NCBI GenBank assembly: GCA_018806985.1
Contig: JADANN010000458.1
Location: 3,832,774-3,896,773, forward strand
DNA length: 64,000 nt
DNA from: Angiostrongylus vasorum
Taxonomy: Eukaryota > Nematoda > Chromadorea > Rhabditida > Metastrongylidae
Reading direction: 5' to 3'
Part shown: positions 14,801-24,332 of the stretch, piece after piece
How the letters are laid out: each line of letters starts with the position of its first letter
Position numbering within the stretch: position 1 is the stretch's first letter
The notes under the pieces: model-generated
Database searches by the model: none
Seen by the model: only the letters and a program-made list of their open reading frames with translations
What the model was told of the DNA's origin: nothing
Program-made: the position numbers and the translations under genes

Positions 14801-15264
14801 CTGTACCACCATAGTATGGCATATCTTTGGGAAAGAACTGGAAGTGTCCAGAAAATATTTTGTTTGACTGGTATGTTCCACTCAGCGAGTTCTTTTTTCC
14901 CTCGAGTACCGGGAGGCCCGCTAACATTTCTGTGCGAGTGCATCGCAGGTTGATATCCTCGAACAATCCTGTCAAATCATTTATGGGGGTATTTTTATCT
15001 TGTGAAAAGAAGTCCCGTTAGCGCATAATCGTGTGGTCTTTTTTGCCGCTTGTGAATCCAATTCCTCTGTGACATTTATGCTCTCAAAGCGTTCCGTTTG
15101 GAATGTCAGTACTGTTGCTGTTTGAATCTGATCTGGTTATTCGTTCTAATACTGTGTATCACACTATTTTCTGTAAGATTTTCAGTCAGCAGAGCGGTTG
15201 GATGTCGTCCAGTCACGGGAAGCAGACAGGAAGTTTGCAACAACAAATGCCTTGGTGGAATTAG
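1148..15264 (+). CDS. mask: MASK/ANKHD1-type KH-domain protein, C-terminal part
   Basis: Fourteen exons with consistent splice phases give about 845 residues: 1148-1286, 1366-1589, 3344-3534, 6567-6636, 7812-8031, 8100-8414, 9509-9649, 9817-10016, 12258-12356, 12424-12618, 12766-13089, 14097-14183, 14393-14646 and 15186-15264 (TAG). All introns are GT-AG. A basic GWKDVEL segment leads into a KH domain (residues about 130-205) with the GRGG loop in the order INAIREATGA. The rest is a Ser/Thr/Gln/Pro-rich tail with a poly-Gln patch, two PPPGF motifs and the end MPWWN. MASK proteins are large ankyrin-KH scaffolds linked to Hippo/Yorkie and receptor tyrosine kinase signalling; the ankyrin repeats would be upstream of this window. 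Identification rests on the KH segment and flanking basic motif; the tail is not conserved enough to judge. Introns carry A, B, C, G and RTE repeats. Confidence 0.9.
1895..2155 (+). repeat. SINE family A copy 1
   Basis: Head-to-tail on +. The tRNA-like head contains TGGGTTCGATCCC, a good B box, then the conserved body (CATTCCTTCACCTC..., GATTGATCGACGCCGA) and a degenerate tail. Confidence 0.8.
2310..2352 (+). repeat. SINE family A tail fragment
   Basis: TTGATCAATGCTGAGAG followed by TTTATCCTTTA matches only the last part of family A, so this is a 5'-truncated fragment. Confidence 0.5.
2915..3080 (-). repeat. SINE-like fragment related to family G
   Basis: AGAATCCTAG near 2925 and the words GTCTGGTACCAAAT and CGACCTCGGA around 3004-3030 are shared with elements at 10430-10560 and 39295-39490. 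The match is patchy; some words are also shared with the body of family A. Confidence 0.45.
3140..3212. repeat. (TTA)n-(ATC)n compound microsatellite
   Basis: About 16 TTA units run directly into about 8 ATC units. Open frames of poly-Tyr/His or poly-Ile here are repeat artefacts. Confidence 0.95.
3344..6636 (+). CDS. mask: KH domain of the MASK protein (two exons)
   Basis: The single-stranded RNA/DNA-binding KH fold is encoded by 3344-3534 and 6567-6636. The first exon reads through VIARVIGRGGANINAI and ends in codon phase 2; the second supplies the remaining base of an Arg codon and continues NATQMINGLI, the last KH helix. The two are parted by a 3-kb intron with one copy each of families A, B and C plus repeat H. 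The GRGG loop expected to contact nucleic acid is intact. Confidence 0.9.
3755..3960. repeat. Family C element, partial
   Basis: It begins with the family end (TTTATTTGCTGTCTACTATA), includes GATGCTGAGATATTTGCAAA and the middle block with GCTAACGCGTTCACCACCA, and stops after GCCTGTCTCTCAGCTAG. The opposite end is missing. Confidence 0.75.
4380..4500 (+). repeat. Low-copy repeat J, copy 1
   Basis: The stretch GAGGGAGGTTGCGGACGTTCTTC...ATTGACG resembles 57487-57600 (GAGGGAGATTACGGACATTC). Only two copies were seen, so the family is tentative. Confidence 0.4.
5050..5118. repeat. Core-motif fragment shared with families D and E
   Basis: GATGTTTCGACGGATCTCGC followed by CTTCTTTAGAGCCTG resembles the arms of the foldback element at 18128-18516 and, in reverse, the 3' part of family D. 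Confidence 0.45.
5129..5392 (-). repeat. SINE family A copy 2
   Basis: Reverse orientation: it begins with the tail block AGAGCTCTCGGCGTTGATCA and ends in the tRNA-like head around 5335-5392 (GGAATCGATCCCATGTGTG...GCGCCACACG). It ends about 180 bp before a family B element. Confidence 0.85.
5570..5965 (-). repeat. SINE-like family B copy 1
   Basis: Nearly full-length copy. In the putative head-to-tail direction (- strand) it begins GTTTACCGCCTCATCGTGGC, holds a B-box-like GGGGGAATTCATCCC, and ends in GGGCCACTCAAGTACCAAGT, a short AAGT-rich tail. Small open frames inside it are not genes. Confidence 0.8.
6062..6370 (+). repeat. Dispersed repeat H, copy 1
   Basis: AACATGAGAGTTGCTCATTG, CACGTGGAATA and GAAGAAGCTGTTT-like words recur in the same order at 42483-42790. 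The repeat sits in the mask KH intron. No coding capacity seen. Confidence 0.55.
6637..7811. other. mask intron, no further feature seen
   Basis: AT-rich intron between the second KH exon and the first exon of the low-complexity tail. No repeat family or other exon was recognised; the small open frames have no codon signature. Confidence 0.6.
8415..9508. other. mask intron, nothing recognised
   Basis: Nothing beyond its splice sites was identified in this intron. Confidence 0.6.
10205..10560 (-). repeat. SINE family G copy
   Basis: Tail end at 10205 (AATCCCAGCACTTCTTACAT), the characteristic block ending GAACGTCGTTGAATGTTGG at about 10345-10365, and the head side at 10430-10560. It sits in a mask intron, antisense to the gene. 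Confidence 0.6.
11161..11240. repeat. TA-rich imperfect microsatellite
   Basis: Interrupted (TA)n with TGTACA and GCATA variants, directly flanking the RTE remnant. Confidence 0.85.
11235..11765 (-). mobile_element. RTE-type non-LTR retrotransposon, internally deleted
   Basis: On the - strand, 11765-11400 encodes the endonuclease-to-RT linker (NWDLFNSLVCCWQSAVLNNI then EEYDQL) and 11395-11240 the C-terminus (ERYVAQRVPRATRTH, then LKPLDD after stops). The whole reverse transcriptase core between them is gone. Stops and frameshifts show it is dead. Confidence 0.8.
11797..11852. repeat. (TA)n microsatellite
   Basis: About 26 TA units at the 5' end of the RTE remnant (- strand sense). Confidence 0.95.
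13090..14096. other. mask intron containing family B
   Basis: The only recognised content is the family B copy at 13607-13998; the first 500 bp show nothing. Confidence 0.6.
13607..13998 (-). repeat. SINE-like family B copy 2
   Basis: Nearly full-length. Shares CACTGATTGTGCAGGCC, GGAATCCCAAGATCA, TTTGATACCGGGA and the end ATGAGGCGGTAAACC with the other copies. Confidence 0.8.
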
Positions 15265-15935
15265 GCCAATTCGAAACGTTTTATGATTACATAGGATTCG
15301 ATTTCTTCCTCACGTAGTCCTATCCTAGCCGTTATACTCATGTCAGCGTTGCCATCGCTCCATCTTCTTTCATCACAAAGTTCCCTCCTTTGTGTTATTT
15401 ATGAAACGTCTGACGTATAGTATGGTTTATTCGGGTTTCATTATAGTGGCCAGACGTGTTGTGACGATTTTGCATTCATGGTGCTTCTCACATCGTTTGT
15501 GAATGCGAAGACCGTTACAAATCGTCTTGGTATTGCCTTTTGTTGTGATTTGCAATATGCGCAGCGCAGCTGTTTTGGCCGTCTCCGTTTAGAAAGCTGT
15601 TTCTTGACGCGCGTCTCTCCAGTTTATACTTTGCTGTGCAGTTTCCTAACCGATTCACTCTCTGCTACTATCTGCAGTTTACTTTCGATCAACTGTCATT
15701 TACCTTACATGTCTAGGCGATACGGTGTTCGCGAATGGTCGCCTCTCTATCTACTTGTGATTTACTTCGTTACATGCATCGGTGTTGTTCCCAGTTGGTA
15801 TCATTATCTATGTGTTCTATTTCCTGTTGGTTTCTACTGGATTTTTTCTTATCGGTCATGAAATCATCTCACACTGTCGTATTCTTTGGTACTTCGTGAA
15901 GTTTACGTTATCATTTCAACTCGCCTAATAAATTT
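15265..15935 (+). other. mask: Probable mask 3' UTR
   Basis: The sequence after the TAG at 15262-15264 is T-rich and free of recognised repeats, and an AATAAA signal lies at 15927-15932. A 127-codon open frame at 15478-15861 inside it has no recognisable homology and is taken as chance. Confidence 0.5.
15927..15932 (+). terminator. Candidate polyadenylation signal of mask
   Basis: Canonical AATAAA about 660 bp past the stop codon and about 100 bp before a family B element. No closer canonical signal was noted. Confidence 0.4.
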
Positions 15936-16035
15936 AGAGTATTTCTGTGCTGTTTTCCACTGCTAAATTGACCGCCATTTCCGGTAATATGTATGAATGT
16001 AAGGTATTTAACAGATGGATAATTATATAGGATGC

Positions 16036-16352
16036 TTACTTGGATACTTGGATGACCCGTCTTCGCTGATTGTGCGGGCCTCAGCACAATTTCCATTTTT
16101 TCGACTTTTCGCTGGCTTAACCATTGAGGTAGTGTACCCAGGTCAGCCTGACCAAAGTTTACTCCAAGTCGTCGTTTGATATCAGGACGGTGACGGATCC
16201 TGATATTGATTTACTCTTAGCTGAGTTTCCTGATTGAAACGCCGAACTACTTCTCAGCTTGAGAGGTCATGCTGGGGGGATGAAACCCTTGCGCAGCACG
16301 ACACCCACGAACATCTCTCAGCCACGATGAAGTGGAAGGTAAACCGTTAGGA
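16036..16352 (-). repeat. SINE-like family B copy 3, internally shortened
   Basis: Shares the AAGT-rich end (TTACTTGGATACTTGGATGA), TTTACTCTTAGCTGAG and the terminal CACGATGAAG...GTAAACCGTT. The block around GTCGCAGCCCTTGTGG is deleted. Confidence 0.75.
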
Positions 16353-16849
16353 GGTTAACGAAGTTTGGTTTCGTAATGTGGAAGTTCCAGTGTGTTTTTA
16401 TTTGGTAGATTTTCTATGCGTTAATATTCTCTATGTCATTCGGAAGGCGGCATTTTTTATTTTTGTATTTTGTGCGATGTATTTACTAGTTCAATTCTTT
16501 AGCTTCAAATGCATTTTCACCTGTTCTTTCGGCATAAATCGACGTGGTATTCACAGGATGCGGCCATCAAGCTTTCGGGATTTTCTAAACATTTCACGAT
16601 GTTGGCAGTTTTTTTTCTATACACACTTCCGACCTCTTTTAGTTTCGTGTTTATTTGCCACACATGGATGATTGTTTCGAGCTTCTGAAGATCGCTTTTG
16701 TTAGGGCCTCATCTCGAGACTCGAACTTCTGTAAACTGCGACTACATTGATGGAAATGTTGTTAGATGTGGCAGTAGTTTCTCGTGTACTTGTGCAACAT
16801 TTGGTTTGAGCTGCTGTTTATATGGAGAGAATGCACTAATATCACGCAC

Positions 16850-17127
16850 CAGGGCGCGTGTAGCGTAGTGGCCGGCGGCGCCCTGCCACATGTGATTGAC
16901 ACCTGTACTCAAGGCTCACCAAGCCTTCCATCCCACCGTTTTCAGCATATTGGTACCAGACTTATATGGAAGGATGGCAGCACTCTCTATACATCGGTAG
17001 GCCACCGCGAATTATTGTAAGGGCCAGATATGCATTCAATTACCTCCAGTGATGCTCAAGGAGGTCGAATGCATGGCGCATCCCTCAGGGATTGATCAAC
17101 GCCAAGAGCTTTACTCTTTTCTTTTTT
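16850..17127 (+). repeat. SINE family A copy 3
   Basis: The head GCGTGTAGCGTAGTGGCC has an A-box-like TAGCGTAGTGG. The body is full-length and the tail ends AAGAGCTTTACTCTTTTC. Confidence 0.85.
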
Positions 17128-18127
17128 TACCACGTACCACTCTGAGAAGAGTTGATTGGAATGCATTTGAAGCGAAAGAGTTGAAATAAATTAATAATAT
17201 GGATTGCAAAATTGGAAATTCGTATATTGCAAATCCTTAACTGATAACGTCTTCAATGTCAACAGTTTTGTTCAGATGAATTTTTCACGCCTATTTCGAG
17301 GGTTCCTCTACGTCCCAGTGGTTTCACGACTTGGAGCCAGTACGTTTGATTCTGTTTTTCACTAATGATCGGGACGTTTCCTCAACCCGCAATTACATGG
17401 TTTCATGTACTGTCTGTTACTGACTATGTGAGACTCACGGAACTAAAAGTGAGGCGATTTCGTGAGTATAGGCATTACGAGTATAAACGAACAAGTTGGC
17501 AGTGTGAAAACACCCACCTGCATTTTGTGTATCGTATATTGTCTGTGGTAGTGTTTTTCAGCAAGGGGTGGGAAATGAGGGTGTGTACTAGAGAACGAGC
17601 AGTTGAACATATGAAAGCATGGTTTTCGGGGTCAGGAATGGTTAGATTAAGATTTTAGATTGTGGATCGATCTCGAAAGTACATGTGAACATTATGAAGG
17701 GATCCTAAATTTATTTCTTTACAAGTGGCGTTGATGAACTACACTTGGCTTGTTTGGATTCTACCTCCAAACACTGCAGGGTTATAGTATGTGTCTGTAG
17801 AAATAATCATTATCATAATGAATTTTATACACCAACAGGAGAAACTCCGTGCTATACATACTCTATAAAGACAAATGTGATTTTTGCAAAGTAATCTTTG
17901 CGTTCTAAATTCGTTCAGAATTAAAGTTTTGGGATGGTCTAAGTGAAATTTCGAAAACAAGCGCGTTAAACATCGACGGAGCGATGCATTGAGGAGCGCT
18001 CTTATGTCCTGCTGAGTTGCAGTTGTGCAGTGGCTTTGTTGCATGAGACACGAAACTTTGTAACAGTTCCCAGAATCGACTTTCTATTAACCTCGGCATT
18101 GCATTATAAATTCGTCGTTTTCTGTTT

Positions 18128-18516
18128 CAGCAATCGAGAGTTTGTTAAACAGTATGCGTTTACCTCCATACAATAACACACATACAACACAATTGTAGCT
18201 GACGTTTCGGCAGTATCGCTTTCTTCAAAGCCTGGAACGGTGTACTGATATGCGACGCTGATCAGCGGCTCTTCCTCAGTGGAGGGCACGTAAAAAACGG
18301 TGGGTTTTTTCGAGAAGCTGTTGACCATGTGACTGCCATTTAAATTTTCATCTTTCTGTATGTGTTATTGAAGCGTTTGACATAGTAAATTGCATATCAG
18401 TATAACCTTCCAGGCTTTGAAGAGGGCGGTACTGCCGAAACGTCAGCTACGATTGTGTTGTATGTGTTTTACTGTATGGAACTAAACGTATGCTGTTTAC
18501 AACCTCGCGATAGCTG
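18128..18516. repeat. Foldback element with 126-bp arms
   Basis: The left arm 18128-18253 (CAGCAATCGAGAG ... TGTACTGATATGC) and the right arm 18392-18516 (GCATATCAGTATAA ... GCGATAGCTG) are reverse complements with scattered mismatches, around a loop of about 138 bp. Each arm holds CTGACGTTTCGGCAGTA or its complement. The transcript would form a long hairpin. Confidence 0.85.
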
Positions 18517-19059
18517 AGATAGGAAACTACTAACCTTTATTTCATTAAAACAGGGGAAGAACGCGTTTTGTGGGTCCGACAATATTAGAATTCCTTCACT
18601 GTGGAATAACAAAGCATCTTCTTGTTGACAGACATATAGATTCTAGTGGTTTTTGTTTCACTTGATAAGGCCATAAAGTACTTTATCGCCTCGCATGTGT
18701 TCAGGTAAAGTTGAGAGGCAAACTTATCTTTCACGATGAGTAGTATTTATGAATTGAACAAAATTGTGGTGGATTTCCTACGACAGTAATAGTGTCGTAT
18801 TTTTAGGGAGTTCTTCATAAGTTTCCTTAACTAAAATCTCCTGGGGTACGAGAAAATTCCATCTGAGGGAATATTATAAAATTGAAAGCACTCTCAAGAA
18901 TAATTACTTCATTTTTGGCGAATCTTGGTGACGCTTTTATCCTAAGACACAGCTTCAGTTGAGGGTATTGCAGCGCAGATATTTGTAATAATTCGATGTC
19001 TATGAAGTTTAAAAAAACCCGGCACAAGGTTATGGATAGATGGTGTATTTCTTATTACT

Positions 19060-19293
19060 TACTTACTTGACACGTGAATGGCCCTTCCTCACTGGTTGTG
19101 CGGGCTCCCTCATATTCTCCACTTTTCGGAGGTTTGCTGGTTGAAGCATTGTGGTTCCCTAGAATCCCAAGGTCAGCTTGGCCAAAGTCTGCGCCAGGTC
19201 TTCACCACCACAGACAGTCGCAGCCGTTGTGGAGCAGAAGGAGATTTGCAACCGTGCGACTTTGATACCAGGATGGTGGTGTATCTTATTATT
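19060..19293 (-). repeat. SINE-like family B copy 4, truncated
   Basis: Contains the AAGT-rich end and the stretch to TTTGATACCAGGATGGTGGT, then stops; the head side is missing. It runs almost directly into a family C element. Confidence 0.75.
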
Positions 19294-19299
19294 AGGCAT

Positions 19300-19570
19300 T
19301 AACCTTTATTTACTGCCTACTGCTTCATAGTAGAATGTTGATGTGATGGGTACATATGTGAAATGCAGGCACAACGATGCTGACATATGAGCAAAACTCG
19401 GAACCCTAGGTGAATTTCGAACTAGCTACCACCCTTTCTCGCAACTCATCCGTCGGGGTCCTTGCGCTGTCTTTCTCCAAGGAAGTTTTTTTACCCAAAT
19501 AATGCTATTAGCAATCACCCGTCGACCGGAATGATAGCATTGCAAGTTTTGCTCATATGTTCTTCGTAAG
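19300..19570. repeat. Family C element
   Basis: Begins AACCTTTATTTACTGCCTAC, carries GCACAACGATGCTGACATATGAGCAAAACT and ends with the complementary AGTTTTGCTCATATG (about 19548-19562), showing the family's inverted ends. The middle holds a B-box-like TTTCGAACTAG in reverse. Confidence 0.6.
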
Positions 19571-19887
19571 TTCATGTTCGTAGATTTATTCTCGTTCTTA
19601 CCTAGATAACTCAACCTCTGAGGCAAAGTATTGTTCATTTATTCCAGGTTATAATGTTGTAATAATTTCTGACAAAGTGTTTGAGTTTAACGAACAATTC
19701 ATCGTAGAAGGAAACAGTTGTAATAGCTTAGTGAATTGCATGGTTGTGTCATGTTAGACAGAAAAGCTTGTTCTCCCCGTTAATTGACTAGCCGTTTCAG
19801 GAAGTTTAAAGAAGTTTGAACTTAAACTGGATAACGACGGTTTCTTAGTTCCTACCGTTTAGCTACATATTTTATGAAAACTTTCAG

Positions 19888-22800
19888 TGCACCGCTCGCT
19901 CTTCATCCAAGTGCAAGAGACGCCCAATCCGTTGTCACTAAAATTTTTGCCCCCTAAGGCAATTCTTGACCATCCAACAACGTATGAGTTCAACAACGTG
20001 GGGTCGGCGAAGCATAGTCCTTTGGCACGGTGGGTTTCCATTTCTGTTTCAGTGTGGGTGGTACAGTGTGCGCAGCTAGTTCTTTCGATCACTGCCATCA
20101 CCAATCACCCGTTAACGGGATTGATCTAAGGAGCTCAAATCGGCATTGAACCCAGTTAAGCTGAGGCTTTAGTTGAAATTCACAATGTTTTTTTATTTAC
20201 TGTCTTTTACAAGTTTTAAAGGCAAGGTGTTATTTGTGAGACAATCGTAATGATGCTGAGAGACAGGTTAAACGAAGAATCCGCATGGTGTGGTGGTGAA
20301 CGCGTTAGCTCCTGGAAAGAATGATAGCGCGTTCGTTCCTCACCGCAGACACCTGCGGTCCGGAGTTTTGCAAATATCTCAGCATCATTGTGGTTGTTTC
20401 ACAATTACCTCCTGTGAGAACTTGCAAAAGGCAGTAAGTAAAAAGTCAACATTGTGAATCTTATACATTGTACAGTTAATAAGAGTGATGGTTAACGTTG
20501 AATACTAACGATCTATGGCGACGAGTAGATAGTATGCCGCCCATACTGAGATATGAGAACAAATCTTTCTGTAGTTTATGCGAAAAAGAAAGGAAATTTG
20601 GCAGGAGTAGTCAATGGGCAGTTTGTTTTCAATGTGATTGGAGTCTTTGTGCGCAAAAAATTGAATATCACATAATCATGAGGTGCATACATTATGTTAC
20701 CATACACGTGAGGCACGATGGTCTTCAGCACAGCATCCATGTTAGGAAATACACCTTGAACTAAGCCGAGCAGTATCATAATATGAATGAGGCGTCAATA
20801 GAACATGGAACACTGTGGAGCCAACAGAGGGAGTAATTTTATAAAAGGACCGGGTGTTCTGTATAATATGTAGAGAAGTTTGTTTGCTTTCAAAACCGTT
20901 CTTCTACTAAAATAACGAAAGTACACTTTCTTAACAGTTCCATGGTTGTATGACCTCATATGAAGTCATACGTGAGATTGCACTGTGGTCGCTGTGATCG
21001 CTATGAAGGTCATATTCCCTTTAGCTTGTTTTTCCAAGTAGCCCTTTTTTCTCACACTTTCTCGCTCTCACACGATCAGTTGATAGCCTACTGAACTAGG
21101 TTTTGTACTGGTCGTCACTCGTAAATATCTATTTTCGATGCTGTACTTAGTTTGAAATTTACTTGCTAAAGAGAGTGCGTAGTAGGGGGCTGTTGTCTTT
21201 GAGGAAACATCTCTGCTTCATTTTAACAGTGAAGTCCGGACACTTAGGGGTATCTTTTTTGCTACGGTAGGATAGTATGTGATTTAAGAGACTTGTGTAG
21301 ATGAATTGTGCTGTACTTGTACACTGAGTATCAGCAGAGCTATCATGAGTTATCAAGAAACTGGCATTGCCTTCTGAGTCATAATTTTGACAATTAGCTC
21401 ATCGTTCTCTCATTTTCAAATACAAGATGAATCCTTCTTGTTGTGCATTGAATGGCAGAATATAAAATTCGCAAAGAAAATGACAATGACGTGATTGGAC
21501 TGCGCTTTCCTTCAGCACGCAAGAGCTGGAGGAGCTCTGAAAGCTGATTGAGTTATAGATGATACGGAAGCACAAATTGTTTCTGATGAAATTAAACGAT
21601 TTATAGTTTTTCACTAATTATGGAATGCTTTAAAACGGAGCACCCTGCTCATACTTACCGAGCAAAGAATACATTAAATACTCACCTTAGCAGCAATCTT
21701 GGTGACATTCTTTTAGTAGTACAAAAAGCAAAGAATCTCCCAGGAAGTCGCGCATTTTCAGTCGTATATTATAGATATCTTCATATCCCCTCAATCTGTC
21801 AGATTGTAGGCTTCAGTGGTAGTCTCTCACCTTTCTCTCTAGCAGCTTGATCTGTGCTTCGATGAAAACATTTGTGTAAAGAGCAATTTGATGTCAATTG
21901 TAAAATATAGAATATAGCTTTCTCGCTCAAGTTTTGGTACGCCTTACTTGTAGAAAAAGCTATCAATCCAGTACGGAAACTATAGCAAAGATGTTTTCTA
22001 AGGTGAGGAAAACCACCGTTCAGAAGATGCATTGAAGTCATTGAGCACTATTGCGAATGTGTTAAATGAAATCTGGTGATATTTGTTGGTACTTTGTATA
22101 TTTCAGTGAATTGTTCCTTGTGGATGGTGTTCGTTCTGTGTTTTTTGGCGAAGATTTCATCACTGTTACCAAAAAAGATGAAGAAATGGACTGGGGTATA
22201 ATGCGAGCCCAAATATTGTCAACAATAGCCAATTTCATTGAGTCTGGAAAACCTGCCATACTTCCCAATGGATCGTCTCCTGTTTATGAAGATACAGGTA
22301 CATGATCATCTGCTGTTATTTTTTAAATGTTTGGTCCGTATTTTGTGTTATTAATGTCCCTCATCATCTTTATATTTGTCTTATCGGCCTTCATTACTCA
22401 TTATCGATGTTCCTTCGTGTTAATAACAACCAGGATTTTGCAGCAAAGTAGAAATAAAACTACCTTACAGTTGGTTTTTTTCATATTATTATTCTAAATA
22501 GTATGACAGTTCAGCTATTCACGAAGAGGATGACGACACTGTAGCAATGATCAAAGAACTGCTAGATTCTCGTGTTCGACCTATGGTTTTAGAGGACGGT
22601 GGTGATATTACATATGTTGGGTTCGATGAAGGGGTTGTAAAATTGAAGCTGAAGGTATGTGCTGGCTTGTGAACCTTTTTGTGTGCACTTTTCTGGACTA
22701 TTATTCTGCGAAATGGGCTGGAAAACGTTGTCCAATATCTTTAGTGTCACCTTCTTCATTTTGTTCATCTTGCTGTCTGGGCGCATATTTGCGTAATGGT

Positions 22801-24332
22801 AGGCATCACCTACGGACAATATTTTATAAGCGGTTTGGACTTCTATCCAACTTGTTTCGAACTCATGAAAGTCTTGACCTTTTCAAATCCCTAAAATCTA
22901 TTTGGCCATGTGTAAATCAGCGCTAGTTCTTCAGCTCAGCCAATGTGTGAGCGTGTTGGAAATCAGAGCTTTGAAATTGTATCTGCTGCTGTGCATTCGG
23001 TATAAACAACAACTTAGGGTCGAAGAACACTTGGTTGATGCATAAGAGGTTATGTGCCTTAATTTCAATGCGTATATTATGAAAATGATGGTCGTTTTCA
23101 AGTTCAAATCTATAAATCGCAGCTCATGGTAAACTTCATTGACGTGTATAGAAACTGCCATGAAGTACCTTTTAAATGGAACAAAACAATAAGTAGAAGT
23201 TAGAACATTGTGGATTCATCTGCAGCTTCAACTTGACTGCGTTCAATGCCGATTTATTTTCCCAGATCACTCCCGTCAACGGGTGAATGCTGGTGGCAAC
23301 GTTAGGTAGAAAAAGGCAGAAAAAGGCAATGCGAGGGCATCAGTAAATTTTGTCTCATTCACTAAATAATAACCAAATAGACCCACCAATTCAGATGAAG
23401 ATGAACGGATTTCTGACTAAATGACACTGTATTATCTGATCGTTCAATGAAAAGGGATGGTTTGGATCATTGGCAAAGGAAGGGGCTCGGTTTGTATAGA
23501 GGATCGCACGTGAGCCACGCTAAGGGTGGTCGTGAGTTCAAAGCTCACCAGAGGTTCCGGGTTCTACTCCTATCTAAGCATCCTTGTTGTTGTATTGAAA
23601 CTGTTAGAAGCTACAAATCTTTTTTAATAAGAATACAAGTTGTTTTATTTCAATACCAATAATGTCCTGGTATTTTTTCCTTCAATTGAAATTATGTACA
23701 TCGCTATGACGATAGAGTGAGGAGAGTAATGCTTGTTTCATCGAGAACAGTGTGCGTTATGTGTTTCTAAAATTAATGTTAATAATGATGTGGTAGGCAA
23801 ATAATCAGTTAGCAGATGCAACTTCAGTTGTACATCAAACCGGTGAAATTGACTGAAGGAGGGGGAACGGTTTTTAGAAGCTACTATGATAGTGGGCTGA
23901 AATGTTTAATGTGGAATGGTTGCGCGAGTAGCGAGTTATCAATGATCGATTTGTTAATATGTGCGAAAAGCTGTAGTTGCTGAAAAGTTTATATCGTTTG
24001 TTATGTGTAGGTGATTGAAAACTAATGTGTAAGCATTTGACTATTTCTTACTTTTATTTAGGGATCTTGTACAGGTTGCCCGAGTTCCTCAGTAACGTTG
24101 AAGTCGGGAATTCAAAATATGTTACAGTTCTACGTACCAGAGGTGCTGGTTCTGTTATTCGAAATAGTTTCATAAGAGCACCGATGTTTTTTTCACCTAT
24201 TTTCGGACTGCCCTTGGAATGTAATGCTCGCTTTTACAGGTTAAAGAAGTGGTAGAGATAAAAGATGAATCAGATGACGTTGTTCAACAAGAGCTAGAGA
24301 AGTTTGAACGTAGTCGAGGTATAATTGACTGA
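19888..24332 (+). CDS. NFU1: NFU1 iron-sulfur cluster scaffold, mitochondrial
   Basis: Five phase-consistent exons: 19888-20029, 22107-22297, 22515-22654, 24062-24142 and 24240-24332 (TGA), about 214 residues. The N-terminal Nfu domain starts [15 protein letters not shown] and runs through [15 protein letters not shown]; the C-terminal NifU-like domain starts [20 protein letters not shown] and contains the cluster-binding CTGC (CxxC) motif followed by [20 protein letters not shown]1 receives a [4Fe-4S] cluster in the mitochondrial matrix and passes it to client enzymes such as lipoyl synthase. The third exon is best begun after TTCAG at 22514, which keeps the phase; an earlier AG at 22501 would not. 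The first exon with the targeting peptide was not found. The 2.1-kb first located intron contains family C copies. Confidence 0.95.
20075..20190. repeat. Family C body fragment
   Basis: Shares AATCACCCGTTAACGGGATT, GATCTAAGGAGC and GGCATTGAACCCAGTTAAGC with 34320-34400 and, in reverse, 52380-52440. Confidence 0.7.
20191..20450. repeat. Family C element with inverted ends
   Basis: The left end TTTATTTACTGTCTTTTACA ... AATGATGCTGAGAG is the imperfect complement of the right end CTCAGCATCATTGTGG ... GGCAGTAAGTAAA. The arms are about 75-80 bp. The middle contains a tRNA-like GGTGAACGCGTTAGCTCC block. Confidence 0.75.
22655..24061. other. NFU1 intron
   Basis: Contains a family C-like fragment (23225-23600). 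Nothing else was recognised. Confidence 0.6.
23225..23600. repeat. Family C-like degenerate element
   Basis: GACTGCGTTCAATGCCGATTT and ACTCCCGTCAACGGGTGA match the family C body, and GTGAGTTCAAAGCTCACC further on resembles its tRNA-like block. The right end is poorly kept. Confidence 0.5.

Larger units (their letters stand above)
15936..19887. other. Intergenic or 5' intron region before the located NFU1 exons
   Basis: It holds two family B copies, a family A copy, the foldback element and a family C element. The first NFU1 exon (start codon and mitochondrial targeting peptide) must lie here or further up but could not be recognised. The stretches 17130-18127 and 18520-19055 show nothing I can name. 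Confidence 0.5.
20030..22106. other. NFU1 intron with family C elements
   Basis: Family C pieces lie at 20075-20190 and 20191-20450. The interval 20460-22100 shows nothing recognisable; its short open frames lack coding character. Confidence 0.6.

Noticed and set aside
15478..15861. 127-codon frame downstream of mask, Leu/Tyr-rich
   Set aside because: It is T-rich, lies in the likely 3' UTR and shows no homology or splice context; hydrophobic frames are expected from T-rich sequence.
22501..22514. Earlier AG (22500-22501) as acceptor for the third located NFU1 exon
   Set aside because: It would put a stop directly after the junction given the preceding phase-1 exon end; TTCAG at 22510-22514 restores frame.
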